Positions 42,826 through 49,617 of a stretch of DNA of 64,000 nucleotides are shown piece by piece. Every line of letters starts with the position of its first letter. Positions within the stretch are counted from its first letter, which is position 1. The stretch comes from Ignavibacteriae bacterium HGW-Ignavibacteriae-3 (GTDB lineage Bacteria > Bacteroidota > Ignavibacteria > Ignavibacteriales > Melioribacteraceae). The translations under genes were made by a program, and so were the position numbers. The stretch covers positions 1 to 64,000 of the forward strand of contig PGYS01000006.1 in NCBI GenBank assembly GCA_002839795.1, given 5' to 3'. Below the pieces are notes generated by a model, which saw nothing but the letters and a program-made list of their open reading frames with translations, was not told the DNA's origin and made no database searches.

Positions 42826-43743
42826 TTAGTGCATTGTCCCGAGCAGATATAAAACAGCCATTCTTACCGCAACTCCATTTGTGACCTGATCAAGAATCAC
42901 CTGGTAAGGGCCGTCCGCAACTTCGGATGATATTTCAACTCCACGGTTAATCGGACCGGGATGAAGTATTAAAATTTCTTTATTATTTTTTTCTATCCGT
43001 TCTGATGTAATTCCAAAATAATTATGATATTCCCTAAGCGAGGGAATCCGTGTGCCCGCGTTTCTTTCCAACTGAATACGTAGAATATTCAGAACATCAT
43101 TCCTCTTAATGGCCTCGTCAATATTTGTATAAATTTTTACTCCAAGCGATTCAATTCCCATCGGAATCATTGTAGCCGGCGCGCAGACAGAAACCTTTGC
43201 GCCCATTGTCTTTAACCCGTAAATATTTGAAAGTGCAACTCGGCTGTGAGCCACATCTCCAACAATGCAGACATTCAATCCTTCCAATCTTCCAAGACGC
43301 TCTTTGATAGAGTACATATCAAGTAGGCCTTGCGTGGGATGTTCATGAAGTCCGTCACCTGCGTTGATAATATTTGCTTTCGAAATCCTTGTAAGGTATT
43401 GTGGAACACCGGCTGATTTATGACGGACAATTATCATGTCAACTTTCATAGCTTCAATATTCCGGACGGTGTCTTTGAAAGTTTCGCCTTTTTTAACACT
43501 GCTGCTTGATGTTGAATTAACGGTATCCGCCGATAGTCTTTTTTGCGCCAGTTCGAAGGAGATTCTGGTTCGTGTAGAATCCTCAAAAAAAAGATTAACT
43601 ATTGTTTTTCCTTGAAGGGTAGGAACTTTTTTGATCGGTCTTTCAAGTACTTCCCTGAATGTAGTGGCTGTATCCAGAATTAACTGTATATCTTCTATTG
43701 GAACTCCGTTTAATCCTAATAAGTGTCGGTTTGATAATGACAT
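42826..43743 (-). CDS. pyrB: Aspartate carbamoyltransferase, catalytic subunit
   Basis: This 305-aa enzyme makes N-carbamoyl-L-aspartate, the first committed step of pyrimidine synthesis. It has the carbamoyl-phosphate motif FFEDSTRTRISFELA (about 51-65), the 80s-loop lysine in SVKKGETFKDT, the HEHPTQGLLDMYSI motif (about 131-144) and the aspartate-binding HPGPINRGVEI (about 262-272). It lacks a regulatory subunit (PyrI) gene alongside, as in PyrR-regulated operons. It lies 10 bp after pyrR and 14 bp before pyrC. Confidence 0.97.
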   Translation of the reverse strand: MSLSNRHLLGLNGVPIEDIQLILDTATTFREVLERPIKKVPTLQGKTIVNLFFEDSTRTRISFELAQKRLSADTVNSTSSSSVKKGETFKDTVRNIEAMKVDMIIVRHKSAGVPQYLTRISKANIINAGDGLHEHPTQGLLDMYSIKERLGRLEGLNVCIVGDVAHSRVALSNIYGLKTMGAKVSVCAPATMIPMGIESLGVKIYTNIDEAIKRNDVLNILRIQLERNAGTRIPSLREYHNYFGITSERIEKNNKEILILHPGPINRGVEISSEVADGPYQVILDQVTNGVAVRMAVLYLLGTMH

Positions 43744-43753
43744 TTTGTTCTCT

Positions 43754-44302
43754 CTAATTTTTAGTTGGAGCGTTTACCAGATAAACAGAATCTTCACCGT
43801 CTGTTTCCTTGATTTTAACACGTACTTCTTCATTAATGGAAGTTGGAATATTTTTGCCTATAAAATCAGCTTTGATAGGAAGTTCACGGTGGCCTCTGTC
43901 AATAAGTACGCAAAGCTGAATTGAATTCGGTCTTCCGAGATCCATCAGCGCATCAAGAGCAGCACGTACGGTTCTGCCTGTATAAAGCACGTCGTCGATT
44001 AAAATTATATCACGGTCATTCAAATCGATTGTAATATTTGTCACCGATATTTCGGGCTGTTTAAGGCGTGTCCGGAAATCATCGCGGTAAAGGGTAATAT
44101 CGAGCACACCATAATTTGGTTCCGATTTATCAATTTCAGTTATTTTTTGTTTTATGCGCTCGGCAATAAACTCCCCACGCGTACGCATACCGATCAGCAC
44201 AAGATTTTTTGATCCCTTGTTCTTTTCTAGAATTTCGTGCGCAAGACGGGTAAGAGTGCGGTTTAGACCTTCCTCATCTATAATCTTTGCTTTGATGTCC
44301 AT
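43754..44302 (-). CDS. pyrR: PyrR bifunctional attenuation regulator / uracil phosphoribosyltransferase
   Basis: This 182-aa protein has the type I phosphoribosyltransferase fold with the PRPP loop IILIDDVLYTGRTVRAALDAL split around residues 99-119, the flexible loop YRDDFR and the LIDRGHRELPIKADFIGKNIPTS region diagnostic of PyrR. PyrR binds pyr mRNA leaders when UMP is high and promotes transcription termination. The leader upstream holds a matching binding hairpin (44395-44427) and terminator (44324-44357), so its regulatory role is supported by sequence. First gene of pyrR-pyrB-pyrC. Confidence 0.96.
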   Translation of the reverse strand: MDIKAKIIDEEGLNRTLTRLAHEILEKNKGSKNLVLIGMRTRGEFIAERIKQKITEIDKSEPNYGVLDITLYRDDFRTRLKQPEISVTNITIDLNDRDIILIDDVLYTGRTVRAALDALMDLGRPNSIQLCVLIDRGHRELPIKADFIGKNIPTSINEEVRVKIKETDGEDSVYLVNAPTKN

Positions 44303-44323
44303 ATTGATTAGTCCCGGGCTGAT

Positions 44324-44357
44324 AAAAAAAATCCCCGTTGACTAAAAGTCGCCGAGG
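44324..44357 (-). terminator. Attenuator terminator in the pyr leader
   Basis: On the minus strand CCTCG..GAC-TTTTA-GTC..CGGGG forms a hairpin with a 2x2 internal loop, followed by eight T, ending 22 bp before the pyrR ATG. Lying between promoter and first gene, it can only act as a conditional (attenuation) terminator. Confidence 0.8.
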
Positions 44358-44394
44358 TTTTCATTTTTGTATGGATTGGTATTTTGATTTTCAT

Positions 44395-44427
44395 TCCTTG
44401 TTTATCTCTCCGGATAAAATTAAAGGA
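44395..44427 (-). promoter_or_regulatory. PyrR-binding RNA hairpin
   Basis: On the minus strand TTTATC-CGGAGA-GATAAA forms a 6-bp stem closing a CGGAGA hexaloop, which fits the PyrR binding-loop consensus CNGNGA exactly. A lower stem TCCTT/AAGGA (44427-44423 and 44399-44395) is separated from it by an internal bulge, as in the Bacillus sites. It lies in the transcribed leader between the promoter and the attenuator terminator. Confidence 0.8.
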
Positions 44428-44439
44428 TAACTTGTAGTG

Positions 44440-44469
44440 CAAATGTATATTAAAATCTTTTTAGAACAA
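44440..44469 (-). promoter_or_regulatory. pyr operon promoter, Bacteroidota type
   Basis: On the minus strand TTG (44469-44467), a 19-bp spacer and TACATTTG (44447-44440) match TTG-N19-TAnnTTTG perfectly. Transcription would start near 44433, giving a leader of about 130 nt that holds the PyrR hairpin and the attenuator. Confidence 0.75.
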
Positions 44470-44480
44470 AATTGCGGATC

Positions 44481-44579
44481 AAAAAAGAGGTTGTCTTAAA
44501 AAATCAATAATGTCATGCTGAATTTATTTCAGCATCTATTTTTAATCAAAATCGATATTTTTGAGACAGCCTCTTTTTC
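44481..44579. repeat. 99-bp inverted-repeat element between ompA-like gene and pyr promoter
   Basis: Long imperfect arms, AAAAAGAGGTTGTCTTAAAAA near the left end and its complement TTTTTGAGACAGCCTCTTTTT near the right, enclose an inner hairpin ATGCTGAA-TTTAT-TTCAGCAT (44516-44536). It may terminate the OmpA-family transcript (minus) but its size and nested structure look like a MITE-type dispersed repeat. Confidence 0.7.
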
Positions 44580-44585
44580 AAAAAA

Positions 44586-45683
44586 CTATTTTACCTTGAA
44601 TTCAATTCTTCTGTTCATGGCTCTGCCATCCGCGGTTTTATTATCTGCAATAGGATTGCTTTCTCCATAACTCATTGCAGTTAATCTTGATGCGGCAACT
44701 CCTTTTGAAACAAGATAATCTTTCACAGCATCAGCCCGTTTTTGACCCAGTTTCTTATTGTAGGACTCTGAGCCCACATTATCCGTATATCCCTGAATTT
44801 CTATTTTCATATCGGGATTTTTTAATAATGTTTTTGCGGCATCATAGAGTATCGGGTATGATTCAGCTAAAAATTTATTACTATTGAAATGAAAGTTAAC
44901 ACCGATGAGAACCCATTTTTCCATCATCGCAGCTTTAGCAGGAGTTTCAACTACAACTTCCTTTACAACTTCCTTAGGAATATGCTTCTTGATCATATCT
45001 TCAATCTTATTGTAATTAGTCATATCCTTGTATTCCTGGGTAATACCGGAATAAAGCTGGCAATATTTTGAGGGACTTCCTTTATCGATGAAATAAAGTA
45101 AACCAAGATTTATACCCATATACGAATCCCGGGCATTGACTTCAGCAGCGCCTAAAGCACCTTCAAACTCGGAATTGTCTGTAGTGTAAAAACCGAATTC
45201 AGTTACTAATTTCCAATCAGTATCCAGAGACCATTCAACTCCGGCGCCAACATTCATCTGATAATTAACAGTATTATCCTCAAGTGTAGCGGTTGCTTTA
45301 TTAGTCAGCTTTTTATACAGTCCTCCAATTCCGCCGAAGACATATGGAGATACCGGTTCACAGGGTACAAGATAGTAGAGTAAATCAAGATCTCCCGTAA
45401 AAGCATTTGTGCTGGCAGTAACTTTAACCAGACTTGTGTTAGTAAATTGACTTTCAAGATGGGCATAACCTGCTTTCAATCTCAGTCCGACATGTTCCGA
45501 AAAATTTCTTTGTAGAGAAAGGTATCCGCCATAATTCGAATTCAGGGGTGTAAGGTTGATGCTGATAAACCTAGGATATTTAAAACCAAAGCCAAAAGAC
45601 CAGCTATCAGTTGCAAGTTGTGCCTGAGTATTATCAACGGACACAAAAAGCAATAAGGAAAACAGTAAATAAAATTTTTTCAT
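44586..45683 (-). CDS. OmpA-family outer-membrane protein
   Basis: This 365-aa protein has a signal peptide (MKKFYLLFSLLLFVSVDNTQAQ) and an N-terminal beta-barrel-like domain (about 25-205). A short linker leads to a C-terminal OmpA domain (about 255-365) that binds peptidoglycan, with IQGYTDNVGSESYNKKLGQKRA (broken around residues 300-321), the N-x-x-L-x-x-x-R-A core and NRRIEFKVK end. The arrangement is that of OmpA/OprF structural porins that tether the outer membrane to peptidoglycan. A strong GGAGGAGG ribosome-binding site lies upstream, fitting an abundant protein. Divergent from tRNA-Pro. A GGAAAAAT-TCT-ATTTTTCC palindrome sits at 45746-45764 between them. Confidence 0.9.
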   Translation of the reverse strand: MKKFYLLFSLLLFVSVDNTQAQLATDSWSFGFGFKYPRFISINLTPLNSNYGGYLSLQRNFSEHVGLRLKAGYAHLESQFTNTSLVKVTASTNAFTGDLDLLYYLVPCEPVSPYVFGGIGGLYKKLTNKATATLEDNTVNYQMNVGAGVEWSLDTDWKLVTEFGFYTTDNSEFEGALGAAEVNARDSYMGINLGLLYFIDKGSPSKYCQLYSGITQEYKDMTNYNKIEDMIKKHIPKEVVKEVVVETPAKAAMMEKWVLIGVNFHFNSNKFLAESYPILYDAAKTLLKNPDMKIEIQGYTDNVGSESYNKKLGQKRADAVKDYLVSKGVAASRLTAMSYGESNPIADNKTADGRAMNRRIEFKVK

Positions 45684-45775
45684 TTTTTTACCTCCTCCTA
45701 TCGAAGGAATTAAATTAATTAGTAACTAGTATTTTTTTCTAACCGGGAAAAATTCTATTTTTCCACCCACAAATT

Positions 45776-45850
45776 CGGGGTGTAGCGCAGCCCGGTTAGC
45801 GCGCTTCGTTCGGGACGAAGAGGTCGGGAGTTCGAATCTCCCCACCCCGA
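45776..45850 (+). tRNA. tRNA-Pro (anticodon CGG)
   Basis: A 75-nt cloverleaf: acceptor CGGGGTG/CACCCCG fully paired, D-arm GCGC...GCGC, anticodon stem CTTCG/CGAAG around TTCGGGA (anticodon CGG, reading CCG), T-arm GGGAG-TTCGAAT-CTCCC, discriminator A, no encoded CCA. The GIY-YIG gene starts 8 bp downstream. A partial copy of this tRNA lies after that gene at 46100-46166. Confidence 0.95.
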
Positions 45851-45857
45851 CAGTAAC

Positions 45858-46109
45858 ATGAATACTTTTACTACATATATTTTATACAGCAGATCAAAGA
45901 ACAGGTACTACGTCGGGCACACCGGCAACTTTTCCAGAAGATTCATAGAACACAATTCCGGTCAAAATATTTCCACCAAATTTGGCGCTCCGTGGGAATT
46001 AATATTTACCAAAGAATTCACAACTAAATCCGATGCATACCACCTTGAAATAAAAATCAAGAAAAGAGGCATAAGCCGATTTCTTTCAGATCATAATTTG
46101 CCCGGTTAG
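45858..46109 (+). CDS. GIY-YIG nuclease-like protein lodged between tRNA-Pro and a partial tRNA copy
   Basis: This 83-aa protein is a minimal GIY-YIG domain: TTYILYS (first strand), RYYVGHTGNFSRRFIEHN with the second Tyr-x-Gly and the catalytic-type Arg, and HLEIKIKKR with the catalytic Glu position. Small single-domain GIY-YIG proteins related to UvrC/YhbQ are frequent in Bacteroidota. The start lies 8 bp after tRNA-Pro without a clear ribosome-binding site, so it may be read through from the tRNA. Its last two residues and stop (Pro-Gly-stop) are encoded by GCCCGGTTAGCGCG, an exact 14-bp copy of the tRNA D-arm. The cassette therefore looks like an element that inserted at the tRNA and duplicated part of it. 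Confidence 0.82.
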   Translation: MNTFTTYILYSRSKNRYYVGHTGNFSRRFIEHNSGQNISTKFGAPWELIFTKEFTTKSDAYHLEIKIKKRGISRFLSDHNLPG

Positions 46110-46166
46110 CGCGTGGCGCCTTCGGCGCCAAAGAAGGGAGTCCCAAATTGCAGGGCTCCCCACGGA
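46100..46166 (+). repeat. Partial, remodelled copy of tRNA-Pro after the GIY-YIG gene
   Basis: The stretch aligns with tRNA-Pro from the D-loop to the 3' end. GCCCGGTTAGCGCG is identical to 45790-45803. The anticodon arm is replaced by a very stable hairpin TGGCGCC-TTC-GGCGCCA (46114-46130). The T-stem strands GGGAG and CTCCC are kept, but the T-loop holds an extra hairpin CCC-AAATTGCA-GGG. The acceptor end (CCCAC) is decayed. It cannot make a working tRNA. Confidence 0.75.
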
Positions 46167-46182
46167 GAATAAATAAAAATAT

Positions 46183-47505
46183 TTAATATGGTCCTGAGAC
46201 GACTCCGCCCTGATTATGAGAAGTCCAGTACCAGCCAGTTTTTCCATTAGGGTTCGCTGCCGATTTTACCGGTTGAAGAACCCATTGAATATATGAAGCA
46301 GTAAAAGATTGAGTAGATCCCTGTTGAGTAACGCTTCCTGTGTAAGGCGTAGTTCTTTGCTGAACATACCAGCGGTATGACCATGACCCACTTCCAGGCA
46401 CATTTGGGTTAACCTGAACGCCATTAACTTGATAGTTCGACGGCAACGTGGGGAAATTTCCACCTACAGTTAATGATTGCGCCTTTCCAAAATCGATTCC
46501 CAGCCTATTCTGTTGCTTAAGCCAAGCAATGAGTGTGGCCGCTGGAAGCTGGCCAGACGACAATGTAAGGGAGGATTGTGCACTGACAAATGTTTTAGTT
46601 CCGGAACCAGAAGATAATTGATAATAATCAAAATTCCCTAGGACAGCTGTTCCAGGATTTGCAGTAATACTTACTGCGCTCCCAATGGTATAAGTAGTAA
46701 AATGGGTTACCGGTGCGGTGGCCGATGTTCCGGCAGAATTAACAGTAGCAGTAAAGCCTGAATTAGTGTACTGCCCGGTTGTTTCATTTAAAAGCTGAAG
46801 AGGGAAAGTCGCACCGGGAGTCATCGCGCTCGCCAAAGGGATTGAAATTGTTACAGGCACGTTGAAAACTGTTCCGCTCGGTCCGAACTGCGCAGCGCCT
46901 AAAATTGCTGTGTTGGCGTCAGCCGGGGCCGGTACCTGAGCTATGGAAATAGGAGCGGCTGAAAGTACTACATTTGACGATACAGCATTCGGCGGAACGC
47001 TGACGGTTACAGGAGCAGTTGATACACCTGCTTGTGCTGGGGCAGAAACTGTACCTCCTGATGCCGGAGTAACAGTCGCTGACGTGGAGACCACTTTACT
47101 TAATAATATATCACCAACAGCAGCAGAATTTGATTCTTTTTCAATAGATGCTCTTTCAGAGTTGAATCCGTAACCGGCTTTACTGGCGGCTAAATTAAGA
47201 GTATTATCATTTAAATTTGTTACGTCATAAGCATATTTTCCGGTATTATCGGTAAGTATTGACGTGAGCACCGTACCTCCGGCGTTTGAGATCCTTATTG
47301 TAGCTCCATTAATGGCAGTAAGATTGGATGCATCTTTTACAAAACCGGATAAAACAAGCGGTTGAGCCGGCGGTACCGGCGGATTAGGAGCAGGCAATTC
47401 TGGACCTACTCGTGAGCTTTCGCAGCTGAATATAAGCATAGATGCTAAAGCAAAAAGAAAAAGAGAGTATACCGGTCTTAAAGTAGCGGAACTATTCCTT
47501 TTCAT
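46183..47505 (-). CDS. Lipoprotein with carboxypeptidase-regulatory and ZU5-like domains
   Basis: This 440-aa predicted lipoprotein carries a lipobox LIFSCESS. After a proline-rich linker comes a carboxypeptidase-regulatory-like beta-sandwich (about 50-130: LSGFVKDASNLTAINGATIRI...). A Thr/Ser/Ala-rich region (about 140-270) with SGGTVSAPAQAGVSTAPVTV and VSVPPNAVSSNVVLSAAPI resembles ZU5-type domains of surface proteins. The C-terminal part (about 290-440) is Gly/Ser/Trp-rich and unrecognised. Base composition is less AT-rich than in neighbours, owing to the Ala/Pro/Thr content. It lies 20 bp after the beta-barrel gene on the same strand. A cell-surface adhesion or scaffold role is possible but not shown. 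Confidence 0.65.
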   Translation of the reverse strand: MKRNSSATLRPVYSLFLFALASMLIFSCESSRVGPELPAPNPPVPPAQPLVLSGFVKDASNLTAINGATIRISNAGGTVLTSILTDNTGKYAYDVTNLNDNTLNLAASKAGYGFNSERASIEKESNSAAVGDILLSKVVSTSATVTPASGGTVSAPAQAGVSTAPVTVSVPPNAVSSNVVLSAAPISIAQVPAPADANTAILGAAQFGPSGTVFNVPVTISIPLASAMTPGATFPLQLLNETTGQYTNSGFTATVNSAGTSATAPVTHFTTYTIGSAVSITANPGTAVLGNFDYYQLSSGSGTKTFVSAQSSLTLSSGQLPAATLIAWLKQQNRLGIDFGKAQSLTVGGNFPTLPSNYQVNGVQVNPNVPGSGSWSYRWYVQQRTTPYTGSVTQQGSTQSFTASYIQWVLQPVKSAANPNGKTGWYWTSHNQGGVVSGPY

Positions 47506-47525
47506 ATTTCACCTCATATAGATTG

Positions 47526-48782
47526 TTAATTTCTTGAGAAAATATTTCTGATAAAACTCGGATTTAATTTTTTATTATATATCCCCAACCTGCTGCCTGT
47601 ATTATATCTTAAACCAATCAATTGGTCAGAGTCTGATTTTACGAGATAACTCCAGTAAAAAATTTCGTCAGATTTCAATCTGACAGCGGCTGGTTTCCAA
47701 TAATGTGAAGGAAAAAGCGGAATGGAAATATTTATTCCTCCATTTGAAATTCCGTCTCTGGAGCGAATAGCAAAAAACCCTATCTCAATTTCATTAAATT
47801 CTCTGTTAATGTCAAAACGAAAACTTTCATCCCCCATTAAAAATTTACCTGCAGTGATTCCCAGAGTAAGATCATATGCCGGGATCCTGTATTCGATTGA
47901 TGCAGATCCGGTTATTTTGAATGCGTCGTAATAGTACAATTTAGTCATGCCAGAAAATGAGGCAATGCTCGTTGTCCCCAAATTGAGATTAAGAATCATA
48001 TCTCCGTTCATAAAATATTTTCTAAAATCAATATCGAGCCCATACCGGTTTTGAGTAAAATATCCTGCGGAAGCCGAGATAAAAAAATCATTTTCGAGTC
48101 TCACAACCTGATTAACCGCCATTATACCGGGCCTTATTGAATCCTCTCTGTTGCCAAATTCATTTATCACGGGAATTATTACTTCATAATTAATATTCAT
48201 TCCCTTCCACCAGCTTGTTTTAATTCCCGGCACAAGATTAACCTGAGAAATCACCGGTTTAACGTAAGGCCCGAATACAAAATTAATCTGTGGCTTCAGA
48301 ACGATATCAAATCGAAATGAAGAAGAGTTATTCAGTTCTTCGCCGCTGATTTGCTCAAAAATCGCATCGGAGTTAATATTTATTCTGAGCCGGTCCGCAA
48401 ATTCCTTGCCGGATAATTTTTCATCAAAATAATTTATGCAATCAGATACATCCGCCTCAATTACTATCAATGGGATTTTTCTGTTCAAGGGAATTAAAGT
48501 AATTTTTTGATCAGCAGATAATTCGGGAGAAATAATTTTTAAAACTTCTTTAACCCCATCAACATCAAATCTATAAACTCGATTCTCGTAAGCAATTATT
48601 ACATTTTTATCAATAATCTTTAAACGCAGATTTTCAAAACCGTTTGAGGACAATTTTTGAATCAGGGTCTCTTTCAAGCCGTCATCGGATGCAGTAATTG
48701 AGACGTTTGCGCTTAATATAAACAGGATTAATAAATTTAAAAATGCCCATTTGTATATATAATCTTTAAAATTAGTAATCAA
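47526..48782 (-). CDS. Predicted outer-membrane beta-barrel protein, possibly YjbH-like
   Basis: The product (about 418 aa from the start chosen) has a signal-type helix (WAFLNLLILFILSANVSITA), an alpha/beta N-terminal region (about 35-165), then a repeated strand region with aromatic-rich segments (INFVFGPYVKPVISQVNL, AGYFTQNRYGLDIDFRKY, IEIGFFAIRSRDGISNGG). This suggests a beta-barrel, and the order recalls the exopolysaccharide-associated YjbH family, which I offer only as a possibility. No ATG is suitably placed: the open frame begins at a TTG at 48911, but the TTG at 48782 puts the signal helix at the N-terminus. The start is uncertain. It is followed by the ZU5-like lipoprotein gene. 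Confidence 0.55.
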   Translation of the reverse strand: MITNFKDYIYKWAFLNLLILFILSANVSITASDDGLKETLIQKLSSNGFENLRLKIIDKNVIIAYENRVYRFDVDGVKEVLKIISPELSADQKITLIPLNRKIPLIVIEADVSDCINYFDEKLSGKEFADRLRININSDAIFEQISGEELNNSSSFRFDIVLKPQINFVFGPYVKPVISQVNLVPGIKTSWWKGMNINYEVIIPVINEFGNREDSIRPGIMAVNQVVRLENDFFISASAGYFTQNRYGLDIDFRKYFMNGDMILNLNLGTTSIASFSGMTKLYYYDAFKITGSASIEYRIPAYDLTLGITAGKFLMGDESFRFDINREFNEIEIGFFAIRSRDGISNGGINISIPLFPSHYWKPAAVRLKSDEIFYWSYLVKSDSDQLIGLRYNTGSRLGIYNKKLNPSFIRNIFSRN

Positions 48783-49000
48783 TGCTTTTCCGCACAATTG
48801 AAAGATTAACGAATGCAGGAGACTTTTCTTACATATGGGATAAGCGATTATAGCCCCTCTTCTAAACCCTTTACATTTAATATATACATTAGAATTTTTA
48901 ATCTCAAACAAATATTTTTTTTGACGGCCTGAAATGTTACAAATCTGCTCTAATTTGGAATATTCTTTAAGTATCCGGGAATCGTTATATAAATTTTATC

Positions 49001-49008
49001 TAACTTTG
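49001..49008 (+). promoter_or_regulatory. yajQ promoter -7 element
   Basis: TAACTTTG matches TAnnTTTG and ends 20 bp before the yajQ ATG, so the leader would be about 15 nt including the GGAG site. No TTG lies at the expected -33 distance, so it is a weaker candidate. Confidence 0.45.
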
Positions 49009-49028
49009 CACAAAAAAAGGAGAGCAAT

Positions 49029-49526
49029 ATGGCAGCCAATCATTCTTTTGATATTATTTCTGAAATTGATTTTCAGGAAGTTGATAATGCCCTAAACCAG
49101 GCAATTAAGGAAATCTCACAGCGATATGATCTGAAGGATTCCCACACCGAACTCGAATTGAAAAAAAAGGAGAAACAGATTACAATAAACACGAAGGATG
49201 ATTATTCCAGAAAACAATCGATCGATATTCTTCAGTCAAAATTTATCAAACGCGGTATTTCTATAAAAGCACTGAAATACTCCGAGCCGGAGCCGGCTGC
49301 AAACGCGAGAATGAGACAAACAATCGATCTGCAGAGCGGAATCTCAAAAGAGAATGCAAAAATTGTAACAAAGATAATCAAGGATAGTAAATTAAAAGTG
49401 AATTCGCAGATTCAGGATGAGCAGGTTCGTGTGCAGGCGACAAAAATTGATGATCTTCAAGCTATTATGAAACTTGTTAAAGAAGCTGATTTAGATTTCC
49501 CCGTTCAGTTTACCAACTATAAATAA
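49029..49526 (+). CDS. yajQ: YajQ-family nucleotide-binding protein
   Basis: This 165-aa protein is the complete YajQ family: it begins with SFDIISEIDFQEVDNALNQA (split around residues 6-25), then EISQRYDLKDSHTELEL and the C-terminal KIIKDSKLKVNSQIQDEQVRV, and ends DFPVQFTNYK, all hallmarks. It has two ferredoxin-like folds. YajQ proteins bind nucleotides, including cyclic di-GMP in Xanthomonas, and tRNA; whether this one does is unknown. The ATG follows AAAGGAGAGCA at good spacing. It is monocistronic, with a hairpin terminator shared with the convergent TonB receptor gene. Confidence 0.95.
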   Translation: MAANHSFDIISEIDFQEVDNALNQAIKEISQRYDLKDSHTELELKKKEKQITINTKDDYSRKQSIDILQSKFIKRGISIKALKYSEPEPAANARMRQTIDLQSGISKENAKIVTKIIKDSKLKVNSQIQDEQVRVQATKIDDLQAIMKLVKEADLDFPVQFTNYK

Positions 49527-49564
49527 TTAATCCCCCTTTTATACATCAATCGGTTTAAAATAAA

Positions 49565-49589
49565 GAAGCTGCCCTATTGGGGCAGCTTC
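49565..49589. terminator. Bidirectional terminator between yajQ and the TonB receptor gene
   Basis: GAAGCTGCCC (49565-49574) and GGGCAGCTTC (49580-49589) are perfect 10-bp arms around TATTG, located between convergent genes. A-rich flanks serve as T-runs on the minus strand. Confidence 0.8.
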
Positions 49590-49617
49590 CTAAATAAACA
49601 ACAACTGGAACAAAAGA

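Noticed and set aside
47526-48911. Full-length start at the TTG at 48911 for the beta-barrel protein
   Set aside because: The extra N-terminus precedes the signal helix, has no ribosome-binding site and looks non-coding; the TTG at 48782 is preferred.
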